Shown here one piece after another: positions 1 through 5,868 of a stretch of DNA of 5,930 nt (positions are counted from its first letter, which is position 1; each line of letters starts with the position of its first letter). The translations under genes and the position numbers were made by a program. The notes under the pieces are model-generated. The model ran no database searches. It worked only from the letters and a program-made list of their open reading frames with translations, and was not told the DNA's origin. Source of the DNA: Clostridia bacterium (lineage in GTDB: Bacteria; Bacillota; Clostridia; Oscillospirales; SIG627); assembly GCA_017408325.1 (NCBI GenBank), contig JAFQUW010000007.1, positions 1 through 5,930 on the forward strand. The letters run 5' to 3'.

Positions 1-1296
1 ATCACCGTCACGCGCACCGGCAAGAACACCCAGACCGGTGAGCAGGTGCTCCTCTCCTTCCCCGTCCGCACCTGGGAGTCCACCATCACCCAGTACGAGG
101 GCTACGAGGATCAGACCCCGGCGACGCTCGTTTCCCGCGGCATCGTCTGGAAGAAGGACATTGAGCTCTCTCTCCAGAAGGGTGTCATCACCTACGTAAA
201 AGATTACACCGCCGAGACCACCGGCACCTTCGGTATGGAAGACCTGGTCGTCGAAACCGAGATCTTCTTTACCAACTACACCCGTGCTTCTATCCCCGGT
301 GCGCAGGAATGGCTCAACGAAAAGCGCGCCGCCTCCCTCGGCTGGCACGAGCACACTGTGACCGAGCTCGATGACAAGGCTCCCACCTGCACCGAGGCCG
401 GTTACACCGGTCGCACCTACTGCGAGGTCTGTGACTCCGTCGTGGATTGGGGCGAAGTCGTTGCCGCCACCGGCCACAGCTTTGACGCCGCAGTTGACGG
501 TCTGCACACCTGCGCCGTGTGCGAAGGCACCTACTACTACGAAAACGGCGAAGCCGTCAAGGGTTGGGTCACCGTGAACAACGATGCCTACTACTTCGAC
601 GAAGACGCCAACGCCGTCAACGGTGAAATCGTCATCGACTCTCTCACCTACACCTTCGAGGACAACAAGCTGACCGCTCCCGCCCTCAAGGATGACGGCG
701 CCGGACTGATCCCGTTCTGGGCCGGCAAGCAGGTCGAAAGCGGCTGGCAGACCCTCGCCGGAAAGACCTACTACATCAACAACATCTACCTGGTCACCGG
801 CATCACCAAGGTCGGTTTCGGCACGAACATCGGTCAGAGACACTGCGTCTTTGACGAAAACGGCGTGCTGCAGGAAGACTACTGCGGTCCCGTTGTGGAC
901 AACGGTAAGATCTACTTTGTCGAAAACGGTAAGGGCGATGTTGCCGGCGGTCTGCACCGCGCAAACGACGGCGGTTACTACTACGTCTCCCTCTCCAGCG
1001 GTTACGTCTGCGTCACCTCCGGCACCTACGGCATCAGCGAAAGCCGCGCCAACGGACTGCTTGCCGCAGGCGACTACTACTTCGGCGCCGACGGTAGAAT
1101 CAACTTCATTGCCGACATCGACGACAACGGCGAGATCGGTCTCTCCGACATGACCCTCTACGCTCAGCTCCTCGCCGGTTGGAACGTCAACTACGCCACC
1201 GACACGGCGGATGCCGACGGTGACGGTTCCGTCGGTCTCTCCGACCTGACTCTCGTCGCCCAGTATTCCGGCGGCTGGGGTGTCACCCTCGGATAA
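1..1296 (+). CDS. Secreted/cell-surface protein with Cys/His module, cell-wall-binding-like repeats and C-terminal dockerin (5' partial)
   Basis: The frame is open from base 1 to the TAA at 1294-1296, so the N-terminus and any signal peptide lie outside the window; the in-frame GTG at 46 is not a credible start. Counting from base 1 (431 residues visible), residues 1-110 are beta-rich and unassigned. Residues 116-174 hold HEH, C130, CxxC (141-144), H159 and CxxC (171-174), a module seen in clostridial surface proteins that may bind metal. Residues 177-225 and about 247-365 resemble cell-wall/choline-binding repeats (GW at 188-189, YYF at 197-199, GW at 248-249). Residues 372-383 and 404-415 are two EF-hand-like calcium loops (DxDxNGE..GLSD and DADGDG..GLSD), each followed by a short helix ending in GGW or AGW: a type I-like dockerin. 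A dockerin would dock the protein onto a cohesin scaffold, but no cohesin or catalytic domain is visible here. Codons are strongly C-ending, unlike the downstream genes, suggesting high expression. Probably extracellular; the function of the whole protein is unknown. Confidence 0.88.
   Translation: MTVTRTGKNTQTGEQVLLSFPVRTWESTITQYEGYEDQTPATLVSRGIVWKKDIELSLQKGVITYVKDYTAETTGTFGMEDLVVETEIFFTNYTRASIPGAQEWLNEKRAASLGWHEHTVTELDDKAPTCTEAGYTGRTYCEVCDSVVDWGEVVAATGHSFDAAVDGLHTCAVCEGTYYYENGEAVKGWVTVNNDAYYFDEDANAVNGEIVIDSLTYTFEDNKLTAPALKDDGAGLIPFWAGKQVESGWQTLAGKTYYINNIYLVTGITKVGFGTNIGQRHCVFDENGVLQEDYCGPVVDNGKIYFVENGKGDVAGGLHRANDGGYYYVSLSSGYVCVTSGTYGISESRANGLLAAGDYYFGADGRINFIADIDDNGEIGLSDMTLYAQLLAGWNVNYATDTADADGDGSVGLSDLTLVAQYSGGWGVTLG
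1114..1278 (+). other. Dockerin-like domain, two calcium-binding repeats
   Basis: This is the C-terminal domain of the first gene. Repeat 1 has D372, D374, N376, E378 and D383 spaced as in an EF-hand calcium loop. Repeat 2 has D404, D406, D408 and D415. Both loops end in GLSD and are followed by similar helices (MTLYAQLLAGW and LTLVAQYSGGW), giving the duplicated F-hand layout of type I dockerins. Family knowledge says such domains bind cohesins in a calcium-dependent way. Which cohesin, and whether this organism has a cellulosome or only a smaller surface assembly, cannot be told from here. Confidence 0.85.
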
Positions 1297-1306
1297 ATCC
1301 GCGATC

Positions 1307-1322
1307 CTCACATTTGTGTGAG
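1307..1322 (+). terminator. Small hairpin just after gene 1 (possible part of terminator region)
   Basis: CTCACA (1307-1312) and TGTGAG (1317-1322) form a perfect 6-bp stem around a TTTG loop, 10 bases after the stop codon of the first gene. It is followed by TCATTTCTTCTCC, which is pyrimidine-rich but not a clean T tract. On its own it would be a weak terminator; it may simply cap the transcript end or be chance. Confidence 0.3.
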
Positions 1323-1332
1323 TCATTTCTTC

Positions 1333-1365
1333 TCCACGGCACGGGCTTTTTGCCCGTGCCGTGGA
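1333..1365 (+). terminator. Strong perfect hairpin, probable terminator of gene 1
   Basis: The arms TCCACGGCACGGGC (1333-1346) and GCCCGTGCCGTGGA (1352-1365) are perfect inverse complements, giving a 14-bp GC-rich stem with a TTTTT loop. The position between a finished surface-protein gene and a new gene cluster fits an intrinsic terminator. The oddity is that no T run follows the stem: the only nearby T-rich bases are CATTTTC at 1371-1377, and the T5 run lies in the loop. Only 12 bases separate the stem from the next ribosome binding site, so it could instead act as an attenuator, an mRNA-stabilising structure or an antitermination target in the leader of the glycan genes. Confidence 0.6.
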
Positions 1366-1377
1366 ACAGTCATTTTC

Positions 1378-1383
1378 AGGAGA
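1378..1383 (+). promoter_or_regulatory. Ribosome binding site fixing the acyltransferase start
   Basis: AGGAGA lies 6-7 bases before the ATG at 1390. It supports that start over the longer in-frame GTG at 1318, whose extension would run through the hairpin at 1333-1365. No recognisable -35/-10 pair fits between the hairpin and this site. Confidence 0.8.
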
Positions 1384-1389
1384 CAACTT

Positions 1390-2451
1390 ATGGACCCCCG
1401 ATTTTCACCGGCACAGAATGCGAAAGGCTCAATTCGAAATCAGTCCGTTGATTGGATGAAATTGATCCTCTCGGTTTTTGTGGTGGCGATCCACGCAGAA
1501 CTTCCCCTCGGCATCTTTTCTCCCTTCCTTCGCACCGCTGTCCCGCTCTTCTTCCTGGTCTCCGGATACTTTTATTTCCGAAAAGTCCGCGCAGCCACGA
1601 CGGAGAATACGCACACCGAGATCCTGTTTCGCTTTTGGAAACGGAACATGACACTGTACGCGTTTTGGTTTGTCGCACTCTTGCCCATCACCCTGTACGT
1701 GCGAGGTTGGTTTTCCGAAGGATTCACCGCGGATGCTCTCCTTCGTTTTCTGCAGAGTTTTTTCTTCAACAGCACCTTCCGCGTCTCCTGGTACATCATG
1801 GCTCTGTGCATCGGCATGACACTCATTCACGCGCTGTCGCGCCGTCTCGGCACAAAGACGCTTCTCGCCGTGACTTTTCCCATCTATCTGCTCTGCTGCC
1901 TGTTTACCAATTACTTCGGAGCAGTGTCCTCCAATGAAGCGGTGATGGGAATCTACCACGGATATCTCTCCGTCTTCTCATCGCTTGTCAACAGTTTCCC
2001 GGCCTCTCTCTTCTGGCTTGCTCTCGCCAACCATCTCGCCGCAAAGCCAACCCTTCCCGAGAGAAGAAGACTCTTTCCCGTTGTGTTTGTCGGCGCAGCC
2101 CTTCTGGTTGCGGAAGACCTCTTGGTCAAACACTTCCGACTGCAAGACGTCAACGACTGTTACCTCTCTTTGCTGTTGATCTGTCCCGCCGTGTTTTTGC
2201 TCGTTTTGCAGACAAAGACAAGTGCGCCGTCCCGTCTGCGTCCCGGTGCTACCAGCACCGTGATCTACACCACGCACGCTTCTCTCATCGTCCTGCTCTC
2301 CCCAATCCTCAAGCGCGTCCTGCCCACGGCAACACTGCCGTTTCACCTTGCTTTGTTTGCGTGCTCGCTCGTTCTCTGTATCGTGTTGAGCCGAATCTTG
2401 TTTGCTCTGGAAAACACGCGTCTCTTGCGTTTTTTGCGCTATTCACACTGA
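1390..2451 (+). CDS. Acyltransferase family 3 membrane protein (glycan O-acyltransferase-like)
   Basis: This 353-residue integral membrane protein belongs to the acyltransferase-3 family (OafA/Oac-like), which moves an acyl group, often acetyl, onto sugars of surface glycans at the membrane. The N-terminal signature is clear: VDWMKLILSVFVVAIH at 20-35 with the conserved His at H35, then R48 followed by VPLFFLVSGYF at 51-61. A second family-like motif, WYIMAL, is at 135-140. About ten hydrophobic segments follow one another through the protein (roughly 24-38, 47-63, 88-104, 134-149, 158-175, 195-213, 228-241, 257-273, 289-308 and 317-340). The length is normal for a single-domain member, with no SGNH domain attached. 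The start is the ATG preceded by AGGAGA. It is the first gene of the glycan cluster, ending 15 bases before the glycosyltransferase. The acyl group and acceptor are not deducible; membrane-bound succinyl- or other acyltransferases of the same fold are possible. Confidence 0.88.
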   Translation: MDPRFSPAQNAKGSIRNQSVDWMKLILSVFVVAIHAELPLGIFSPFLRTAVPLFFLVSGYFYFRKVRAATTENTHTEILFRFWKRNMTLYAFWFVALLPITLYVRGWFSEGFTADALLRFLQSFFFNSTFRVSWYIMALCIGMTLIHALSRRLGTKTLLAVTFPIYLLCCLFTNYFGAVSSNEAVMGIYHGYLSVFSSLVNSFPASLFWLALANHLAAKPTLPERRRLFPVVFVGAALLVAEDLLVKHFRLQDVNDCYLSLLLICPAVFLLVLQTKTSAPSRLRPGATSTVIYTTHASLIVLLSPILKRVLPTATLPFHLALFACSLVLCIVLSRILFALENTRLLRFLRYSH

Positions 2452-2458
2452 GAACAAC

Positions 2459-2463
2459 AGGTG
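2459..2463 (+). promoter_or_regulatory. Weak ribosome binding site of the glycosyltransferase gene
   Basis: AGGTG ends three bases before the ATG at 2467, which is a short and imperfect arrangement compared with the strong sites of the neighbouring genes. An alternative GTG start at 2461 overlaps this site and would add only two residues (M-P). The stop codon of the preceding gene is 15 bases before the ATG, so translational coupling is plausible. Confidence 0.45.
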
Positions 2464-2466
2464 CCT

Positions 2467-3621
2467 ATGAACATCGTTTTTGTTTCCAATTATTATAATC
2501 ATCATCAGCACCCTCTCTCGCAGGAACTTTTCAAGTTGTGTCACGGAGAGTTCACCTTTGTGGCCACCTCCGAGATGCGCGCCGACCGAAAAGCGCTCGG
2601 TTACGTGCAGGACTCAGCACCCGATTACGTGCTCCGCGCACACACAAGCGAAGAAACCAAAAAACTCTGTCTCAAACGAATTCTCGACGCCGACGTCGTC
2701 CTCGCCGGAAGTGCGCCCGAAGAATACTTCAACGCCCGCAGAAAAGCGGGAAAACTCATCTTGCGCTACGCCGAGCGACCGCTGAAAACAAAGACGCCGT
2801 TCTGGCGTGCCGTGCCGCGTTATCTGCGCTGGCACATCCGCAATCCAAGACAAAAACCGATCTATCTGCTCGCCGCAAGTGCGTACGCACCCTACGATTT
2901 TTCGCGTTACGGAGTATTTCGCGACCGTGCCTTTCGTTGGGGATACTTCCCACAGGCAAAGCATTACGACGACGTCGATCAACTGCTCGAAAAGAAAAAT
3001 GCACAAAAGATCCTCTGGGCCGGACGCCACCTCGACTGGAAACGACCCGACGATGCCGTCTTCGTCGCGCAAGAGCTCAAGAAAAAAAGCATTCCCTTCC
3101 GGATGGAGATCATCGGAACGGGCCCGATGACCGATTCTTTGAAACGGCAAATCGAAGAAGCAGGACTCTGTGACTGTGTCACGCTCCTCGGCTCGATGCC
3201 GCCCGAAAACGTGCGCGCTCACATGGAGGAAGCAGGCATCTATCTGTTCACCAGCAATCGTCAGGAAGGCTGGGGTGCCGTGCTCAACGAAGCGTTAAAC
3301 AGCGGCTGTGCCGTTGTGGCAAGCCGCGCCATCGGAAGCGCGCCGTTTTTGCTTTCCGACCGGGAAAACGGGATCCTGTACCCCTCGAACGATCGCAAAG
3401 CTCTCTGCCGCGCCGTTGAAGAACTCTTAACCGATCTCACCCTGCAAAAACGGCTCGGTCAACGCGGCTACCGCACGGTCACCGAAGAATGGAATCCGCA
3501 AAACGCGGCAAACCGCCTGTTTCGTCTGTGCGAAACGCTTCTCTCGGGACAAGATCCCCTTTCTTTGTTTGCCGCGGGGCCCTGTTCTCCCGCGCCCGTT
3601 CTGAAGGACGAAACACCGTAA
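2467..3621 (+). CDS. GT4-family glycosyltransferase (surface polysaccharide synthesis)
   Basis: This 384-residue, probably cytoplasmic GT-B enzyme is likely to transfer a sugar from a nucleotide donor to a lipid-linked oligosaccharide. The N-terminal half begins with VFVSNYYNHHQHP (4-16), a motif known from a GT4 subgroup in Firmicutes polysaccharide loci, and carries AERPLK at 102-107 and WGYFP at 158-162. The C-terminal half is a typical glycosyltransferase group 1 domain from about residue 181: WAGRHLDWKRP with R187 and K192 placed to bind donor phosphates, IIGTGP near 216-221, and the E-x7-E motif EGWGAVLNE with E267 and E275. The last ~25 residues are a loose Pro/Gly-rich tail that looks dispensable. 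Length is normal for the family. The ATG at 2467 is preferred to a GTG six bases upstream. The gene lies between the acyltransferase and the flippase on the same strand. Donor sugar, linkage and acceptor cannot be read from the sequence. Confidence 0.9.
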   Translation: MNIVFVSNYYNHHQHPLSQELFKLCHGEFTFVATSEMRADRKALGYVQDSAPDYVLRAHTSEETKKLCLKRILDADVVLAGSAPEEYFNARRKAGKLILRYAERPLKTKTPFWRAVPRYLRWHIRNPRQKPIYLLAASAYAPYDFSRYGVFRDRAFRWGYFPQAKHYDDVDQLLEKKNAQKILWAGRHLDWKRPDDAVFVAQELKKKSIPFRMEIIGTGPMTDSLKRQIEEAGLCDCVTLLGSMPPENVRAHMEEAGIYLFTSNRQEGWGAVLNEALNSGCAVVASRAIGSAPFLLSDRENGILYPSNDRKALCRAVEELLTDLTLQKRLGQRGYRTVTEEWNPQNAANRLFRLCETLLSGQDPLSLFAAGPCSPAPVLKDETP

Positions 3622-3648
3622 ATTTTTCCGCTGTCAAAAAGGAGTATT

Positions 3649-5181
3649 ATGTCACACCAGAAACAGATCAAATTCGGAGCACTCCTCTCCTATCTGTCCA
3701 TTGCGCTCAACATCGCAGCGGGTCTGATCTACACGCCGTGGATGCTCTCCCAGATCGGAGAGAGCGACTACGGGCTCTATACTCTGGCCAATTCCATCAT
3801 CACGCTGTTCTTGGTCGACTTCGGCCTTTCCACCGCCACCGCACGCTTCGTTTCCAAATACATCGCCGAAGGCAAACAGGCAGAAGCCGACAATTTCCTC
3901 GGCGTTGTCTACAAGCTCTACCTCATCATTGACGCCGTCATTTTTGCGATCCTGCTCGGTTTCTTCTTTTTCATTGATTCCGTCTACGTAAACTTGACCC
4001 CGCTTGAGTTGGAAAAGTTCAAGGTGGTCTACGCCATTGCCGGTTTTTATGCGGTGGTCAACTTCCCCTTCGTCAACCTCAACGGGATTTTGACCGCAAA
4101 CGAACGATTCATTCAGCAAAAGTTCGCCGATATCATCAACCGCGTCCTGACCGTCGGACTGACGATCGTCGCCCTGCTTTTGGGAATGGGACTCTATGCG
4201 CTGGTTGCCGTGCACGCTTTGGCGGGACTGATCACCATTGCGTACAAACTGTATTCCATCCGCAAGCACACCGCTACCCGGGCCAACTTCCGCCACCGCG
4301 GGCGTGCGCTCTATCGCTCCATCTTCGCGTTTTCCCTCTGGACCACGGTCACAATGCTCGCCCAGCGGCTGATCTTCAACATCACGCCGTCCATTCTCGG
4401 CATCGTTTCCGGAACCGCCGCCATTGCCGTATTCGGGATCGTCACGACCATCGAGCAATACAGTTATCTCATCACCGGTGCCATCAAGGGAATGTTTATG
4501 CCCAGGATCGCGCGCATCTACACCAAGGATGAAGCGCAGAAAAACGTGATGCCGCTGATGATTGGCGTAGGCCGCTTTCAGTTTGCTCTGGCCTCCCTCA
4601 TTGCAGTCGGTTTTGCCGTGGTCGGGGAAGACTTCCTCACCCTCTGGCTCAAGAATCAAAACGCGTTTTCCGCAGAGCAGATCCACAACGCCTATCTGGG
4701 CATTCTTCTCACCATTGTCCCGGGCGTGTTCTACAATTCCCTGCAGATCGCAAACACCGCACTCATCGTCCAAAACAAGGTGAAATTGGAGGCGATCATC
4801 ACCGCCGTCACGGGCGGTTTCAACCTCGTCTGTTCCTTTTTCCTTTCAACGTATTTCGGCGTACTCGGTGCCTGCATCTCCATCTGCATCGCCTATTTCA
4901 TCCGCGCCATTCTCTTCCACTTCGTACACCACCGCGTGATGAAATTCGACATCCCCCGTTTCATCAAAGAATGCTATCTGAAAATGTCCGTGCCCATCGT
5001 GCTCTCCCTCGGGTTCGGCTGTTTCGCGAACGCACTCCTTCCGCAAATTTCCTGGATCACCCTTGCACTCAAAACACTCGCACTCTGCCTTCTCTACGGT
5101 ATCTGTGTCTGGTGTTTTGCGCTTTCTCGCGCAGAGCGAGAAACGGCTAAACACTACGTTCGAAAAAAACTCCATCGGTAA
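3649..5181 (+). CDS. Polysaccharide flippase, Wzx/PST family (MOP superfamily)
   Basis: This 510-residue polytopic membrane protein resembles Wzx-type exporters, which flip undecaprenyl-linked glycan repeat units across the cytoplasmic membrane. The N-terminus shows the family pattern: a first membrane segment at about 9-29, then YTPWMLSQIGESDYGLY (28-44) and VDFGLSTATARFVSKY (56-71), matching the conserved P-x4-xxG-xxxYGLY and DFGL..A..R stretches. Around 12-14 hydrophobic segments follow (roughly 45-60, 89-112, 126-146, 165-183, 184-200, 226-246, 250-275, 309-327, 348-368, 383-400, 404-425, 445-463 and 468-492). The tail after 495 is basic and probably cytosolic. Length is usual for the family. 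The ATG follows AAGGAG at 3639-3644 with a 4-base gap. It starts 27 bases after the glycosyltransferase and ends 24 bases before the dehydratase, consistent with one operon. Its presence suggests a Wzx/Wzy-type route, although no Wzy polymerase or priming transferase is in view. A teichoic-acid-like or lipid-linked-glycan exporter cannot be excluded. Confidence 0.9.
   Translation: MSHQKQIKFGALLSYLSIALNIAAGLIYTPWMLSQIGESDYGLYTLANSIITLFLVDFGLSTATARFVSKYIAEGKQAEADNFLGVVYKLYLIIDAVIFAILLGFFFFIDSVYVNLTPLELEKFKVVYAIAGFYAVVNFPFVNLNGILTANERFIQQKFADIINRVLTVGLTIVALLLGMGLYALVAVHALAGLITIAYKLYSIRKHTATRANFRHRGRALYRSIFAFSLWTTVTMLAQRLIFNITPSILGIVSGTAAIAVFGIVTTIEQYSYLITGAIKGMFMPRIARIYTKDEAQKNVMPLMIGVGRFQFALASLIAVGFAVVGEDFLTLWLKNQNAFSAEQIHNAYLGILLTIVPGVFYNSLQIANTALIVQNKVKLEAIITAVTGGFNLVCSFFLSTYFGVLGACISICIAYFIRAILFHFVHHRVMKFDIPRFIKECYLKMSVPIVLSLGFGCFANALLPQISWITLALKTLALCLLYGICVWCFALSRAERETAKHYVRKKLHR
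5112..5154 (+). repeat. Two-part inverted repeat inside the 3' end of the flippase gene
   Basis: TTTCTCGC (5123-5130) and GCGAGAAA (5136-5143) form a perfect 8-bp stem around a GCAGA loop. Just outside, GTGTTT (5112-5117) pairs with AAACAC (5149-5154), with five unpaired bases on each side between the two stems. The structure overlaps codons near flippase residues 489-502, about 50 bases before the dehydratase start. It could influence transcript processing or ratio between the two genes, but coding sequence also produces such pairings by chance. Confidence 0.4.
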
Positions 5182-5205
5182 AACCATTCTCCTTGGGAGG
5201 TTCTT

Positions 5206-5868
5206 ATGTCTCAATTTGAAAACAAAACGCTACTCATCACCGGCGGAACGGGCAGTTTCGGCCACGCCGTCCTCGACCGTTTTCTCTCGGGCGACATCCG
5301 CGAGATCCGCATTCTCTCGCGCGACGAGAAGAAACAGGATGATCTGCGCCACGAACTGCAGGCGAAATTCCCCGAGTATGCCGCGAAGGTTCGCTTCTAC
5401 ATCGGCGACGTGCGCGATCCCGCTTCCGTGCGCGACGCGATGCACGGTGTCGATTACATCTTCCACGCAGCGGCCTTGAAACAGGTTCCCTCCTGCGAGT
5501 TCTTCCCGATGGAAGCCGTCAAGACCAACGTCATCGGCACGGACAACGTTCTTTCTGCCGCCATCGCCGCGGGCGTCAAAAGCGTCATCTGTCTTTCCAC
5601 TGACAAGGCGGCCTACCCCGTCAACGCGATGGGCACGTCGAAAGCGATGATGGAAAAGGTCGCCGTGGCAAAGAGCCGCACGACCGAGACCACGACGATC
5701 ACCTGTACGCGCTACGGCAACGTGCTCTGCAGCCGCGGAAGCGTCGTTCCCCTCTGGATCGTCCAGATTCGCCAATATCAGCCCATCACCATCTCCGAAC
5801 CTTCCATGACGCGCTTCATCATGAGTCTGGATAAAATCGCCCCGCCACAGGCCCACGCAGGGCCGTAG
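5206..5868 (+). CDS. capE: CapE-like UDP-N-acetylglucosamine 4,6-dehydratase (5-inverting), C-terminally truncated
   Basis: This is an NAD(P)-binding extended-SDR enzyme. Full-length relatives (CapE, FnlA, WbjB) convert UDP-GlcNAc to a 4-keto-6-deoxy-L-arabino sugar nucleotide, the first step to UDP-L-FucNAc-type sugars. Visible motifs are TGGTGSFG (12-19, dinucleotide-binding loop), SRDEKKQDD (38-46), GDVRD (67-71), HAAALKQVPSCEFFP (87-101, typical of CapE rather than PseB), TDKAAYPVNAMGTSK (132-146, with TDK and the MxxxK that replaces the usual YxxxK), and RYGNVLCSRGSVVP (169-182). Homology holds through MTRFIMSLD (201-209) and then stops: residues 210-220 are unrelated and end at the TAG at 5866-5868. 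Relatives are about 340 residues, so roughly a third, including much of the substrate-binding domain, is missing and the product is probably inactive. The neighbouring frames do not restore the family sequence, so this is not a simple frameshift. The ATG follows GGGAGG (5195-5200) by five bases. Partner genes capF and capG are not in the window. Confidence 0.85.
   Translation: MSQFENKTLLITGGTGSFGHAVLDRFLSGDIREIRILSRDEKKQDDLRHELQAKFPEYAAKVRFYIGDVRDPASVRDAMHGVDYIFHAAALKQVPSCEFFPMEAVKTNVIGTDNVLSAAIAAGVKSVICLSTDKAAYPVNAMGTSKAMMEKVAVAKSRTTETTTITCTRYGNVLCSRGSVVPLWIVQIRQYQPITISEPSMTRFIMSLDKIAPPQAHAGP

Noticed and set aside
46..48. GTG at 46 as the true start of the first gene
   Set aside because: The frame is open to the left edge, the residues before it continue the same beta-rich protein, and a secreted protein should begin with a signal peptide, which is not present here.
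1318..1389. Longer acyltransferase start at the GTG at 1318
   Set aside because: The extension would run through the 14-bp hairpin, has no good ribosome binding site, and encodes a Cys/Arg-rich segment unlike the family's N-terminus. The ATG at 1390 has AGGAGA at proper spacing.
1429..1959. Minus-strand frame opposite the acyltransferase
   Set aside because: It lacks any recognisable domain and is polar and low in complexity, as expected for an antisense shadow of a membrane protein.
3652..4773. Long minus-strand open frame opposite the flippase gene
   Set aside because: Its product is extremely rich in Asp, Glu and Gly, which is what the antisense of a hydrophobic membrane protein with this codon bias gives. 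No family motif or ribosome binding site was recognised.
5850..5864. GGCCC/GGGCC inverted repeat as a terminator of the dehydratase gene
   Set aside because: The stem is only five base pairs, lies before the TAG, and is not followed by a T tract. It is more likely incidental or related to the junction.
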